NCBI RefSeq assembly: GCF_004005475.1
Contig: NZ_RZTZ01000019.1
Location: 1 to 64,000, forward strand
DNA length: 64,000 nt
Origin: Niallia taxi
Lineage (GTDB): Bacteria > Bacillota > Bacilli > Bacillales > Cytobacillaceae
Direction of reading: 5' to 3'
Shown here: positions 54,594-64,000 of the stretch, piece by piece
How the letters are laid out: every line of letters begins with the position of its first letter
Position numbering within the stretch: position 1 is the stretch's first letter
Translations under genes and position numbers: made by a program
The notes under the pieces: generated by a model
Told to the model about the DNA's origin: nothing
What the model saw: the letters and a program-made list of their open reading frames with translations, nothing else
The model's database searches: none

Positions 54594-55841
54594 TTACTTT
54601 CTGATTTGTCCATTTCCATAAATATAGTATTTGGACGATGTCAGAGCATTTAACCCCATTGGTCCTCGTGCATGCAGCTTTTGGGTGCTTATGCCGATTT
54701 CAGCACCATAGCCGAACTCAAAGCCGTCAGTAAAACGGGTGCTCGCATTATGGTAAACAGCGGCAGCATCGACACTCAATAAAAATGCTTCTGCATTTTC
54801 TGTTACCTCTGTCAGAATTGCTTCTGAGTGCCTTGTGCCATACTTATTTATATGTGTAATTGCTTCGTTTATATCTTCTACGACTTTAACACTAATCTTT
54901 AAGGCGGAGTATTCTGTGTACCAATCCTCTTCTGTTGCAGCATGAGAGGAAGCAAAATCAGTTGTGACTGTTTCGTCTCCGTATATTTCTACTCCTTGCG
55001 CCGTTAATGCCTGCAGTAGCTCCTGCCCAAATTTCTCATACCAATTTTTATGAATTAAGATTGTTTCCAGTGCATTGCAGACAGATGGGCGCTGTGTTTT
55101 ACCATTAAGACTTATATTAAGTGCCATTTCTTTATCAGCACTTTCATCTATAAATAGGTGGCAGTTGCCAGCACCTGTCTCAATTACTGGTACAGAAGCT
55201 TCTTTCACAACGGTATCAATCAAGTTTTTGCCGCCTCTTGGAATAAGAACATCCAAATACTCTGTTAAGTGAAACAGCTCTTTTGCCGTTTCTCTGCTTG
55301 TATCCTCAATCAGCTGAACGGCATCAACAGGGAGAGCTGATTTTTTTAATGCTTCATGAATGGAACGCACAAGAGCCATATTGGAGCTTGCTGCAGATGA
55401 GCTTCCTCTAAGAATAATAGCATTGCCTGTCTTAATGGATAATGTCGCCGCATCGATTGTCACATTTGGCCGTGCCTCATAAATCATGCCCATCACGCCG
55501 ATTGGCACGGTCTTTTTTAAGATAAGCAGGCCATTGTCTTTTTTGATTTCTTCTAATGTGGCACCAATTGGGTCTTGAAGTTCAATCAGCTGTCTTATTG
55601 CCATTGCCATGTCTGCGATTCTTTTTTCATTAAGCATGATTCTGTCTAATACAGAAGCTGATAAGCCCGCCTTTTCTCCATTAACTAAGTCTAGTTTATT
55701 TTGTTCAATAATAGCGGCTTGATCTGAAAGTAGCTGGTCTGCGATGAGTGCTAATGCGTTATTTTTATCCTTTGTCGTCAATTTCCATAATTGTCTGCTT
55801 GCGTCTTGTGCCAATTTACCTTTTGCTTGAACCTCTCCCAC
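54594..55841 (-). CDS. proA: Gamma-glutamyl phosphate reductase ProA
   Basis: 415 residues, aldehyde dehydrogenase fold with [10 protein letters not shown] and the catalytic cysteine in [15 protein letters not shown]. It reduces gamma-glutamyl phosphate with NADPH to glutamate semialdehyde in proline synthesis. It follows proB by 14 bp and shares its T-box control. Confidence 0.96.
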   Translation of the reverse strand: MGEVQAKGKLAQDASRQLWKLTTKDKNNALALIADQLLSDQAAIIEQNKLDLVNGEKAGLSASVLDRIMLNEKRIADMAMAIRQLIELQDPIGATLEEIKKDNGLLILKKTVPIGVMGMIYEARPNVTIDAATLSIKTGNAIILRGSSSAASSNMALVRSIHEALKKSALPVDAVQLIEDTSRETAKELFHLTEYLDVLIPRGGKNLIDTVVKEASVPVIETGAGNCHLFIDESADKEMALNISLNGKTQRPSVCNALETILIHKNWYEKFGQELLQALTAQGVEIYGDETVTTDFASSHAATEEDWYTEYSALKISVKVVEDINEAITHINKYGTRHSEAILTEVTENAEAFLLSVDAAAVYHNASTRFTDGFEFGYGAEIGISTQKLHARGPMGLNALTSSKYYIYGNGQIRK

Positions 55842-55855
55842 CTGTAGAACCCCCT

Positions 55856-56947
55856 TTATATTTTCACCCAGCTATTGCGATGAATCACTTCCTGCAGCTG
55901 TTCACCTGCTTGCTTTCTTCCTTTCACTCCGAGAAGTTCATTAAGGTCATTGGACCCATATTGAACCTCGCCTTTCCCTATAAGGCCTGATGTCCCAAAA
56001 ACCTCGACAACATTTCCTTTTTCGAAAATTCCTTCAATTTTATAAATACCAGCTGGAAGCAGGCTGCTGCCTTTTTGCAGCAAGGCATTTTCTGCCCCTT
56101 CATCGACAAACACTTTTCCTTCAACCGTTGAATGCAGCGCAATCCACTGTCTATTGTTTGTTATCGCACTTAACCCTTCTGAACCGATATAAGTACCGTC
56201 CCCTTTTCCTTCTAAAATGGAAAGGAGCTTATCTGCGCCGCTGCCGTTGCCGATAAATACTGGTACACCAAGGCTTAACGCGGTTTCTGCAGCAATCAGC
56301 TTCGACTTCATACCGCCTGTTCCTACCTTCGAGCCGCTCCCTTTCGCACCTTCAAGAAATTCAGCTGTTACTTTTTCAATAAAATCATAGCGCTTCGCAT
56401 CTGGATTTTCCTTTGGATTGCTGTCATATAACCCATTAATGTCTGTAAGGATAATTAATTGTTCTGCGTGAATAAGACCGCTAACTAATGCAGACAGCAT
56501 ATCATTGTCACCAAATGTCAGCTCTTCGACTGACACTGTGTCATTTTCATTGATAATTGGGAGAATTCCTCGTTCCAAAAGCTCAGATAATGTGGAATAA
56601 GCGTTCCGATAGCGTTCCTTTTTACTGAAGTCATTTCTTGTTAGCAATATTTGAGCTGGTACTATGCCGTATTCTCGAAAACGCTCTGTATAGCTTTGAA
56701 TAAGGAGCCCCTGCCCAACTGCTGCTGCTGCCTGTTTGCCTTTTAATGTGACAGGACGGGACGGGTAGCCAAGCTGCTTGAAGCCAGCTGCAACAGCACC
56801 AGAAGAAACGAGCACAACTTCTTTCCCCTTTTCCTTTAAGGCTGCAATGCTTGCTATATGATCCTTTAATTTATCCTGATCGATTTCCCCTTTTGAATTT
56901 GTCAGGGAGCTACTGCCGATTTTTATTACGATTCTTTTTCTGTCCAC
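55856..56947 (-). CDS. proB: Glutamate 5-kinase ProB
   Basis: 363 residues from the chosen GTG, whose ribosome binding site is GGAGGG seven bases upstream; an ATG 45 bases earlier lacks one. The kinase domain begins [13 protein letters not shown] and holds ISSGAVAAG-like ([10 protein letters not shown]) and GTGGMKSKL motifs; a C-terminal PUA domain follows (about 275-355). It phosphorylates glutamate in the first step of proline synthesis. A proline T-box precedes it. Confidence 0.95.
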   Translation of the reverse strand: MDRKRIVIKIGSSSLTNSKGEIDQDKLKDHIASIAALKEKGKEVVLVSSGAVAAGFKQLGYPSRPVTLKGKQAAAAVGQGLLIQSYTERFREYGIVPAQILLTRNDFSKKERYRNAYSTLSELLERGILPIINENDTVSVEELTFGDNDMLSALVSGLIHAEQLIILTDINGLYDSNPKENPDAKRYDFIEKVTAEFLEGAKGSGSKVGTGGMKSKLIAAETALSLGVPVFIGNGSGADKLLSILEGKGDGTYIGSEGLSAITNNRQWIALHSTVEGKVFVDEGAENALLQKGSSLLPAGIYKIEGIFEKGNVVEVFGTSGLIGKGEVQYGSNDLNELLGVKGRKQAGEQLQEVIHRNSWVKI

Positions 56948-57011
56948 ATCGATTCCCTCCAACCTATCACAATTCCAACTAATCTTTATCACCTTATACC
57001 TAAGACAAATA

Positions 57012-57265
57012 AAAAAAAGCTCCTTTCATCCTGTAAAAAGGACGAAAAGAGCTTTCCGTGGTACCACCTTAATTGGATAAGAGCTATTAGACTCAATTAT
57101 CCCACTTTGTCTGATAACGCCAGATAAAACGCCTATTTTTATAGGACTCGAAAGGCAGGTTCTGCGGCATGTCGTCATGGAGCCTTTCAGCTTATAAGCT
57201 CCACTCTCTTTTACGGATGGTTATCGCATACTAGTTCTTTCTCTTCGTTCGGTTCTTCTTTTTTT
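57012..57265 (-). ncRNA. T-box riboswitch (proline specifier) controlling proBA
   Basis: On the minus strand the leader ends with the T-box sequence AAGGTGGTACCACGG (57055-57069), then a terminator with stem AAGCTC...GAGCTT and eight Ts at 57012-57055. Stem I is closed by GAAAG/CTTTC; its specifier loop reads AGAACCTGC, with CCT (minus-strand codon, plus positions 57157-57159) as specifier, a proline codon, and the 5' side has the AGTA bulge. Uncharged tRNA-Pro would bind the T-box and favour antitermination. Confidence 0.9.
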
Positions 57266-57299
57266 ATTTATTATAGCAGTTATTTTTTTTGTTTCAATA

Positions 57300-58073
57300 C
57301 TATTTTTTCAAGGCTGGCTCTTTCGCCTTTTTCAAAGCCCAAGTACGGATTGCGTATGCCACACCATTTTCGTCATTCGTTTTTGTCGTCACATCAGCTG
57401 TTTCCTTGACGATATCCTGTGCATTGCCCATTGCAACACCTATACCGGCTTCTTTAATCATGCTGATATCATTCAAGCTGTCTCCGCAAGCCATCACTTC
57501 ATCCATCGTTACGCCAAGTCGCTCGCAAACGGTTTTTAAGCCACGCGCTTTATTGATACCAAATGCATTTACTTCAATATTAACAAGAGAGGAATTGCTT
57601 ATTTCAAAAACGCCTCTTTCCTGAAGCTCCTTTAAAACATTATTGCGGATTGTGTCATCTTCAATTTGATAACCAAATTTCAACCACTCCAGTTTATCAA
57701 GGTCCTCAGGCATTTCATCCTTCCATGTTTTACCACAGCTAATTGCCCATGTTTTTGCTCCATGCTTTTGCGCAAGCTCCCAAAGCCAGCGCATTTGCTC
57801 GACATCAACCAAATTCCGTTCAATAAGATTCCCTTGCCAATCCCAAATTTCACTGCCGTTAACTGTAACAAGGAAAGTTTTTAAAAATAAACTTTCTGCA
57901 TGATCCTTACATGTTGCAATAGATCTACCAGTACTTAGCACAACATGTATGCCTTCATCTTGAGCCTCTTTAATCGCTTTGCGGTTTTCTTCAGGAATTT
58001 CTCCAGCTCCGTTTAATAATGTGCCGTCCATATCGAGGGCAATCAGCTTAATTTCTCGTGCTTTGTTGGTCAT
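57300..58073 (-). CDS. Cof-type HAD-IIB phosphatase, YkrA-like
   Basis: 257 residues with LIALDMDGTLL, VVLSTGRS and CGDSLNDISMI, the HAD-IIB motifs with a beta cap. Closest in length to Bacillus YkrA. Substrate unknown. GGAGG precedes the start. It is transcribed toward the T-box region but has its own 3' end. Confidence 0.85.
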   Translation of the reverse strand: MTNKAREIKLIALDMDGTLLNGAGEIPEENRKAIKEAQDEGIHVVLSTGRSIATCKDHAESLFLKTFLVTVNGSEIWDWQGNLIERNLVDVEQMRWLWELAQKHGAKTWAISCGKTWKDEMPEDLDKLEWLKFGYQIEDDTIRNNVLKELQERGVFEISNSSLVNIEVNAFGINKARGLKTVCERLGVTMDEVMACGDSLNDISMIKEAGIGVAMGNAQDIVKETADVTTKTNDENGVAYAIRTWALKKAKEPALKK

Positions 58074-58233
58074 TTTTGTTGGTCCTCCAAATTTAGATTC
58101 TTAGATAGCCAAAATCATGACTGTCATTTCTTTTTTTACATTCTTCGTATACTTATTCCCTATATAAGTATACATTTACCTGCAGCTTAAGTAAAAAACC
58201 CAGCATAATTAACAAAACCTTAATAAATGCTCA

Positions 58234-59202
58234 TTAGGCAGTTTGTGCTAATTTTAGTTTTTTTATATTTCTGGAAAATATACTATGAAGCACCATTCCC
58301 AAAATAACGATGGCTATTCCGACAAGAGACATCGCACTTGGCAGCCCAACAGATAAAAACACCATTTCACCAATTAAAGCAAACAGTACTTCAAAGGACT
58401 GTGTCGCTTCAACGGCCCCAAGTGTCTGCATATTATCCTTGGCAGCGTCTGTTGCCGCAAAAAAGAGGATTGTCGCAATAACTCCAGAAAACAGGGCTAC
58501 AATACCTGATTGATAAACTTGTGAACTTGACGGAGGTCCTGCTGTAAGGAAGCCATATATGGACAAAATAATCCAAAAAGGCAGACTTGCAATTGTCATG
58601 CCAAGTACCCGCTGGAAAACATCAAATCGTCCATTTGCAATCTCCATCATTTTGCGATTACCTAAAGGATAAGCGAATGAGGCTACTAGAATCGGAAGAA
58701 GGCAAAGCATTGCCGTGCCAAATGACAGCTTCATTGCAAATTCTAGCTGCATGAAAGCAATGCCGAAAATTATTAACAAAGAAAAGCTTAAGCTTTTAAA
58801 AGGAATTTTCTTTCGCACCATGATTGCTTCTCCGCCTTTTGTGTTTATCTTCTCCATAAACAGCGGTGCTAGTAACGTTCCTGAAATAATTGTCAGCTGC
58901 CACGTTCCCGCAACGAGCCAGCCAGGTCCATAGGCTGAAGCAAAACAAATAAAGGAATAAAAAACACCAAATCCAACAGAGCTCCATAATACCCATTTAC
59001 CTGTATTTTTTCGTAGCTCTACTAAAATAGGCTTTAAATTACCCCTTACAAGAACGAGTATAAGTAAAAATGGGACCATAAAAAAATACCGCAGTGACGC
59101 ACTCCATACCCAGCTCCCACCATTCATCTCCATTGCTTTATTTAACACAAAAGTAAAGGCGAAAAAAAAGGCTGAGGCAATTCCCAACAAAATCGGACGC
59201 AT
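58234..59202 (-). CDS. EmrE/DMT-type membrane transporter
   Basis: 322 residues with about ten helices in two EamA-like repeats (ASAFFFAFTFVLNKAM and the second repeat from SLSFSLLIIFGIAF). It fits the multidrug-resistance efflux family of the DMT superfamily. Substrate unknown. Single gene. Confidence 0.82.
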   Translation of the reverse strand: MRPILLGIASAFFFAFTFVLNKAMEMNGGSWVWSASLRYFFMVPFLLILVLVRGNLKPILVELRKNTGKWVLWSSVGFGVFYSFICFASAYGPGWLVAGTWQLTIISGTLLAPLFMEKINTKGGEAIMVRKKIPFKSLSFSLLIIFGIAFMQLEFAMKLSFGTAMLCLLPILVASFAYPLGNRKMMEIANGRFDVFQRVLGMTIASLPFWIILSIYGFLTAGPPSSSQVYQSGIVALFSGVIATILFFAATDAAKDNMQTLGAVEATQSFEVLFALIGEMVFLSVGLPSAMSLVGIAIVILGMVLHSIFSRNIKKLKLAQTA

Positions 59203-59291
59203 ATAATCAAACCTCCATACCAGTCGAATTTTAACTTATAACCAATATATCGCATATTGGTTAATAATATCAATCGATATTTTTCATAAAA

Positions 59292-59319
59292 AAAAGATGC
59301 CCAAATTTAGGCATCTTTT
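59292..59319 (-). terminator. Terminator of the ABC exporter gene
   Basis: AAAAGATGCC/GGCATCTTTT stem; T-run on the minus strand. Confidence 0.85.
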
Positions 59320-59322
59320 GAA

Positions 59323-61035
59323 TTAACGTTGATATTGAACACGATGGAGATTGGCAAAGATACCGCCTTTTTCAATCAATTCATCATGTCCTCCTTCTTC
59401 TTCAATCCCGTTCTCTGTTACGACTACAATACGATCAGCATTACGGATTGTTGCCAATCTGTGGGCAATAACAAGCGTCGTACGATTTTTCGCAAGTTCA
59501 TTTAAGGATGCTTGAATGATTTGCTCTGTTTCTGTGTCTAATGCAGAAGTTGCCTCATCCAATATTAAAATCGGAGGATTTTTCAAAAACATTCTCGCAA
59601 TAGCAAGTCTTTGCTTCTGTCCGCCGGAAAGCTTCAAGCCCCGCTCCCCGATTTGTGTTTCATAACCATCTGGAAGCTTGCGGATTAAGTCCTCCAAATG
59701 AGCTCTCCTAACAGCTGTATGAATTTCTTCATCTGTTGCATCCAATTTTCCGTAGGCGATATTCTCCTTCAGTGTACCTGTGAACAAGAAAACATCCTGC
59801 TGGACAATCCCGATTTGTGAACGCAAGGAATGCTTCGTCATGTCGCGAATATCCATACCGTCGATTTTAATGGCACCGCTGTTTATATCATAAAATCTCG
59901 GAACAAGTGAACAAATCGTTGTTTTTCCTGCACCAGAAGGACCAACAAATGCAACTGTTTCGCCTGCTTTAATGTTCAGGCTAATTTGATCCAATACAGT
60001 GCGGTTATCATAACCAAATGTTACATCATTAAATTGAATGTCACCGCGCAATGCAGGCATTTCAACTGCATCTGGGCGATCTTGAATTTCAGGTTCCGAA
60101 TCAAGCAAATCTAAGAAACGTCTGAAACCAGCCATACCTTTTGGATAAAGCTCAAGCAATGTACTGATTTTATCAATTGGCTTTTGCAAAATATTGACGT
60201 AAAGGATGAATGCTACAAGCTCACCGTTTGTAAGCTCGCCATTAAATGTCAGCCATGCACCATATACTAATACTACTAACGTGAAAAAGCGCATTAACAT
60301 GTAAACAGAGGATGATGTTAAGGACATCACTTTATATGCGACGATTTTTGCTTTTCTGAAGCGTTTATTATTAACAGAGAAACGCTCCATTTCGAATTCC
60401 TCGTTAGTAAAGGATTGGACAACGCGAACACCTGACACACTGTCTTCTACACGGGCGTTAACATCTGCAATATCACCGTACATATGCTTCCAAGCTTTAT
60501 TCATGCTCTTATTACAGTATGTAATTAGCCAAACTAGAACTGGCACGATAAATATTACGATTAATGCAAGCTTGACATTGATTGTCAGCATAATCCAGAA
60601 CGCTCCGACGAATGTCATAATCGCAATAAACAAATCCTCTGGACCATGATGGGCAAGCTCACCGATATCAAATAAATCATTCGTAATTCTGCTCATGACA
60701 TGACCTGTTTTCGTGTTGTCAAAGAATTTAAAGCTTTGTCTTTGAACATGGTTGAAAAGCTGTGCTCTCATATCTGTTTCTATATTTATACCGAGCTTAT
60801 GTCCCCAATAGTTTACAATGTATTGTAAATAAGTGCTTACTAAGTATAATGCCAATAAGCCGCAGCTCACAGAAACAATGGTACTCCAATTTCCTTCAGG
60901 AAGGAGTTTGTCAATGAACCAAGTTACAGCCATCGGGAAGGCAAGCTCCAGAATCGCCACAATGACAGCACTTGAAAAATCAAGAATGAATAGCTTTTTA
61001 TGCGGTAAATAATAAGTGAAAAAACGCTTTATCAT
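59323..61035 (-). CDS. ywjA: ABC exporter, membrane plus ATPase (YwjA-like)
   Basis: 570 residues: six-helix exporter domain (about 1-310) and nucleotide-binding domain with Walker A GPSGAGKTT, signature LSGGQKQR, Walker B ILILDEATSALD and a His-switch in VIAHRL. A half-transporter, likely a homodimer. The divergent promoter region has a Fur-box-like sequence at 61062-61080, and B. subtilis ywjA belongs to the Fur regulon, which agrees. The substrate is unknown; an iron-linked role is inferred only from that site. Confidence 0.82.
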   Translation of the reverse strand: MIKRFFTYYLPHKKLFILDFSSAVIVAILELAFPMAVTWFIDKLLPEGNWSTIVSVSCGLLALYLVSTYLQYIVNYWGHKLGINIETDMRAQLFNHVQRQSFKFFDNTKTGHVMSRITNDLFDIGELAHHGPEDLFIAIMTFVGAFWIMLTINVKLALIVIFIVPVLVWLITYCNKSMNKAWKHMYGDIADVNARVEDSVSGVRVVQSFTNEEFEMERFSVNNKRFRKAKIVAYKVMSLTSSSVYMLMRFFTLVVLVYGAWLTFNGELTNGELVAFILYVNILQKPIDKISTLLELYPKGMAGFRRFLDLLDSEPEIQDRPDAVEMPALRGDIQFNDVTFGYDNRTVLDQISLNIKAGETVAFVGPSGAGKTTICSLVPRFYDINSGAIKIDGMDIRDMTKHSLRSQIGIVQQDVFLFTGTLKENIAYGKLDATDEEIHTAVRRAHLEDLIRKLPDGYETQIGERGLKLSGGQKQRLAIARMFLKNPPILILDEATSALDTETEQIIQASLNELAKNRTTLVIAHRLATIRNADRIVVVTENGIEEEGGHDELIEKGGIFANLHRVQYQR

Positions 61036-61061
61036 TATATGCTCCTTTATTTTTTTGTCAG

Positions 61062-61080
61062 TTCAAATGAGAATCATTAT
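61062..61080 (-). promoter_or_regulatory. Fur-box-like site
   Basis: TTCAAATGAGAATCATTAT resembles the Fur consensus GATAATGATAATCATTATC, agreeing through AATGA and AATCATTAT. It lies 27 bp upstream of the ABC exporter start codon. Confidence 0.55.
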
Positions 61081-61287
61081 TAATTATAGAGGCTTCTCCT
61101 TGTTTATACAAGAAAATTATTTTCGTTTTCGAAATAGTAACATAAATTTTTGGATTTACAGGCTGTGCCATCTGTTTGAAAATAGTAAATTTTCAGTATT
61201 TTTAGAATAGTTGAAGGGTTATTTACTATTAATAGCGAACTAAAACATATACTCATAGGGGTGTTGATATATGGAATAAAGGAGAGT

Positions 61288-62208
61288 GTGAAGGGATTGG
61301 ATTATCATTTATTGACGTTTGTCACAGTAGCGGAAAAAAAGAATTTTACGAGAGCTGCCGAAGAGCTGCATATTACACAATCTGCAGTAACACTTTCCAT
61401 TAAGGCATTGGAAAAGAAATACGAAGTGAAGTTTTTCGACAGAACAAATAAATATGTTCGGCTTACTAGAGCTGGTGAAATATTATATTATCATGCCAAG
61501 AGAATATTAAAGGAATACGAACAGGTCGATAGCCTTATACATGATATGACAAAAGTAGTGAGCGGCCCTCTCTTAATTGGATCCAGCTACACTTTCGGTG
61601 AATATTTGCTGCCGAGATTTATTTCTGACTTTATGAAGGTTCACCAACTAATTGAACCGAAAGTTACCATTCAGAATTCAAGCAAAATAATAAATCAAGT
61701 GCTTGAGGGCAGTCTTGATATCGGAATTATTGATGGTGAAATCAAAAGTCATCCCCAGCTCCACATAACTCCTTTTGAACAAGATGAACTTGTGATAATT
61801 GTCAGTGCTGATCATCCTTTAGCCAGCTTTCGAACAATTGATTTAGATAGCCTATATGGTGAGACCTGGATATTACGGGAAGAGGGCTCTGGCACAAGAG
61901 AGGTTATTGACAAGCTCTTTAAAGAACACGCTTTTTCCCCGCTGATTTTACGGTCATTTGGGAGCACGCAAATCATTAAGGAGTCGGTCGAAGCAGGAAT
62001 TGGCATTTCCATTGTTTCCAACTATTCGATCCAAAAAGAGCTGCATATGAAAACAATCCATCCCATTCGCCTTAAAAATAAACAGATAAACCGTCATTTT
62101 TCTTACGTACTATCTAAAACCGACATTCACCCTTTATCTGTTGAGCTTTTCACACAATATTTGCAAACAAAAAATGTGCTCACACTTGAAGCCATTTCTT
62201 ATAAGTGA
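61288..62208 (+). CDS. LysR-family transcriptional regulator
   Basis: 306 residues. The N-terminal LysR winged helix (TFVTVAEKKNFTRAAEELHITQSAVTLSIKALEKKYEVKFFDR) leads to a substrate-binding-like effector domain (about 90-300). It is divergent from the Fur-box region and the exporter, so co-control with that gene is possible. The start is uncertain: GTG at 61288 has AAGGAG close by (61279-61284); the TTG at 61297 and upstream GTG at 61261 are alternatives. Confidence 0.9.
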   Translation: MKGLDYHLLTFVTVAEKKNFTRAAEELHITQSAVTLSIKALEKKYEVKFFDRTNKYVRLTRAGEILYYHAKRILKEYEQVDSLIHDMTKVVSGPLLIGSSYTFGEYLLPRFISDFMKVHQLIEPKVTIQNSSKIINQVLEGSLDIGIIDGEIKSHPQLHITPFEQDELVIIVSADHPLASFRTIDLDSLYGETWILREEGSGTREVIDKLFKEHAFSPLILRSFGSTQIIKESVEAGIGISIVSNYSIQKELHMKTIHPIRLKNKQINRHFSYVLSKTDIHPLSVELFTQYLQTKNVLTLEAISYK

Positions 62209-62664
62209 GAATGATGCAAAGAAGGCTTCAAACGAGAAGCCTTCTTTCTTTATGTCTGTTTTCGCATAGATTGTTGCTATTTTAACCATACTCCAAGGAA
62301 ACTAATCGTTCCTTTTGTACCGTAAAAAGCCGTTTTCCAATTAGGCAAACAGCTTTTTTCTGAGGTTGACTTTTCAATCCCAAGTTGAAATGAAAATACC
62401 AAAATGGTGAATATACTACCTTTGTTTTGTCTAATTATGATAAATTTCACACTAGTTTTCTGCTCACAAAATCAGTCATTCCCTCTTCATCAACTAACAT
62501 GAAATCTAAAAAAAATGAAATATCATTAAATGAACAACTCGATTTTCAGGAATTTATATTAAGTTTTCGAGCTTAATAGTTTAAAGACTGCTAAGGTTAT
62601 TAGGTACAGTTACTAGTTAAACTGCAGTTCATAGCTGCAAAAGTTCTTTCGCTTACGTTACTTA
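62209..62664. other. Intergenic region; terminator only
   Basis: A terminator at 62218-62247 (AAAGAAGGCTTC/GAAGCCTTCTTT) ends the LysR gene. No other gene seen. Confidence 0.5.
62218..62247 (+). terminator. LysR gene terminator
   Basis: AAAGAAGGCTTC...GAAGCCTTCTTTCTTT stem-loop followed by a T-rich tract. Confidence 0.85.
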
Positions 62665-62781
62665 TTAATTGCTTTTTTCCCAAAAAACCCTAAAATACTT
62701 TAAGAAAAAGTAAATTCCAAAAAACAAAACTCCTAAGGCAGTAGCCCAAACTCCAACAATAGTAATTATCGGGATAATCAT
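62665..62781 (-). CDS. 38-residue membrane peptide, coupled to the upstream micro-ORF
   Basis: The reading frame encodes MIIPIITIVGVW, one hydrophobic helix of about 25 residues, and a basic/aromatic end FLKYFRVFWEKSN. Its ATG overlaps the stop of the preceding micro-ORF (ATGA), so it would be translated by reinitiation. No ribosome binding site of its own is visible. No recognised family; classed as a candidate gene. Confidence 0.4.
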   Translation of the reverse strand: MIIPIITIVGVWATALGVLFFGIYFFLKYFRVFWEKSN

Positions 62782-62852
62782 TTTATATACCCTAGAGCCC
62801 CTAAACATAACATAAATACAACTAATACAATTAGTTTTTTCATTTTTTTCAT
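62778..62852 (-). CDS. 24-residue hydrophobic micro-ORF
   Basis: The ATG at 62850-62852 follows GGAGGTAT by a normal spacing. It encodes MKKMKKLIVLVVFMLCLGALGYIK: a short basic head, one hydrophobic helix and a Lys end, like a leader or a tiny membrane peptide. Its stop overlaps the next start. The ribosome binding site argues that it is translated; function unknown. Confidence 0.5.
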   Translation of the reverse strand: MKKMKKLIVLVVFMLCLGALGYIK

Positions 62853-63047
62853 CGATATACCTCCATTTATTTGGCTTCTAACAAAGTATATCAATATCGA
62901 TTTAAAATTAATTGAATTAATAGAAAAGTTCATTTAATAGCCAAAATACTGGAAGAATTGGTAATAAATCTGAGTCTTTCACTTCAATAAATCTAAAGCT
63001 TCGATAGTCCCAACACTAAATTCTTCCGTCCGTCCGTCCTTCCTTCT

Positions 63048-63579
63048 TTAACTTTTATTTATCATAGTCGGTGTACCTGTAATTTCTATTTCTTCACTCA
63101 CAATCGGTTTTGTATTACCAAAGGGCGTGTTATGAACAGCTACAATCCTTTCATCCTTTGTTAATTCAATTGACCACTTAACTTCACGATCATACAAAAA
63201 ATCATCCATATTCACATGCTCATTTATTATTTTTTTCACTTTTAGCTTCACCAATAACTTGGTCGTATTCTTTATGATGCTGTTCCCAATCATAACTGCA
63301 TCTTTATTCTTATCATTTTCCATATCGACAATATAAAGGGGACACTTATCACTATACTCTAATACCGTTTGTTCTATTTCTTTACAAGAAAACAAGTTTC
63401 CTGCCAAAAATACACGATATATTCCTTTTTTTCCTGATTAAAAGTTTCTTCTGCATGTATCCTGTTTATATCATTGATTGTTCGTTTCTGATTATCTTCA
63501 GTCCAACTTGTATGAAAATAACAGCAATAATGCTAAAAACACCTAAAATGCCAGCGTTCCCTTTCCATTTAGTATTCAT
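63048..63579 (-). pseudogene. Frameshifted gene for a membrane-anchored hypothetical protein
   Basis: An ATG at 63577-63579 with AAAGGAG starts MNTKWKGNAGILGVFSIIAVIF, a signal anchor. Near the TTTT at about 63513 the frame must shift to continue HTSWTEDNQKRTINDINR, and at the seven-A run near 63428 it must shift again to reach GIYRVFLAGNLFSC and the open frame ending at 63048. Both shifts lie at homopolymers, so decay, programmed slippage or sequencing error are all possible. The family is unknown. Confidence 0.6.
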
Positions 63580-63655
63580 TGCAGTCTCCTTTCAATTCAT
63601 TTCTATTTTATCGAAAGGTTATAACTAGTTATCTATTCCATAAGGCTATAGCAAG

Positions 63656-63685
63656 AAAACTCGCATACGAAAACTGCGAGTTTTT
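63656..63685. terminator. Terminator hairpin near the right end
   Basis: AAAACTCGC (63656-63664) pairs with GCGAGTTTT (63676-63684) with A- and T-runs around. Confidence 0.7.
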
Positions 63686-63794
63686 GTTATTTAGGGATTT
63701 GCTTATTCAACTATAGCCCCCGTTAATTTTAGTGAAAATATTCACAAAGCCTTAAGATAGAATGTTAATCCTATTGGATTAACATTCTAAATTT

Positions 63795-64000
63795 TTAATG
63801 TAACAACGGTATTACTACAATAAAGGTGGATCCTTCTCCTTCTTTACTATTGACCGTTATGTGTCCGCAATGTAGTTTCACTATATTATCAACAATGGAT
63901 AAACCTAAACCTGTTCCTTCAACAGTTCTTGTTCGAGCCATATCTGCTCTGTAAAACCGGTCGAAAATTCTTTTTAATTCCTTTTGCTTCATACCTATCC
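63795..64000 (-). CDS. Sensor histidine kinase, C-terminal end cut by the window edge
   Basis: The last 68 residues of an HATPase_c domain: IGM (end of the G1 box), LKRIFDRFYRAD (F box), and GTGLGLSIVDNIV (G2 box), ending IPLLH. The ATG at 63992 is not the start; the frame stays open through the window edge with G1-like residues before it. Sensor and phosphorylated-His domains lie outside. The signal is unknown. Confidence 0.85.
   Translation of the reverse strand, partial: IGMKQKELKRIFDRFYRADMARTRTVEGTGLGLSIVDNIVKLHCGHITVNSKEGEGSTFIVVIPLLH

Overview
The window looks like chromosomal DNA of a low-GC Gram-positive spore-former of the family Bacillaceae. The evidence is AT-rich intergenic DNA, strong AGGAGG-type ribosome binding sites, U-tailed hairpin terminators, a proline T-box on proBA, a BirA operator on bioY, cre-like sites, and many proteins resembling Bacillus YcnJ, YkwD, YwjA, YsaA and LutABC. 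I cannot fix the genus from sequence alone.

Bases 1 to about 10.5 kb are a loose, eroding accessory region. It opens with the end of an IS3-family element, whose edge abuts a small membrane-protein ORF. There follow a methyltransferase fragment, a cytidine/blasticidin-S-type deaminase, a membrane-protein remnant, a divergent MocR regulator/GNAT pair, a YogA-like oxidoreductase beside a frameshifted MerR pseudogene, a DUF1796 protein, a nuclease lipoprotein, a CoxG-like protein and several small proteins. Gaps of 300-800 bp are common.

From 10.5 to 37 kb gene order is dense and mostly catabolic or housekeeping. lutABC (L-lactate oxidation) is followed by a rhamnulose-1-phosphate aldolase/dehydrogenase. 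A RpiR-type regulator precedes an alpha-glucoside PTS EIICB and a GH4 6-phospho-alpha-glucosidase. Then come bioY, a CopCD copper protein, a CDF transporter, two luciferase-like oxidoreductases, a single-domain metallophosphatase, a MerR/coiled-coil DUF3967 protein, a Cof phosphatase, YkwD, thioredoxin-like proteins, PEP carboxylase, and an IscA-fold protein without cysteines.

From 37.2 to 45.6 kb lies a self-contained glycoside-use locus: solute-binding lipoprotein, two permeases, a small membrane protein and two tandem GH2 glycosidases, divergent from an ArsR-type regulator. The shared promoter region holds a 24-bp inverted repeat, a second partial copy and a cre-like site. No ATPase is encoded, so a shared MsmX-type ATPase is implied.

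From 45.7 to 64 kb: two YitT-family membrane proteins, an Lrp-type regulator, HAD phosphatases, an RlmI-like methyltransferase, a ClpP paralogue paired with an ECF-like sigma factor, a PadR/HAAS pair, an AEC transporter, proBA behind a proline T-box, an EmrE/DMT transporter, a YwjA-like ABC exporter with a Fur-box-like site, and a LysR regulator. Two coupled micro-ORFs, a frameshifted pseudogene and the C-terminal end of a sensor kinase close the window. I saw no rRNA, tRNA, CRISPR array or prophage. No single obviously new system stands out; the GH2 locus, the sigma/ClpP pair and the micro-ORF pair are the best candidates for follow-up.
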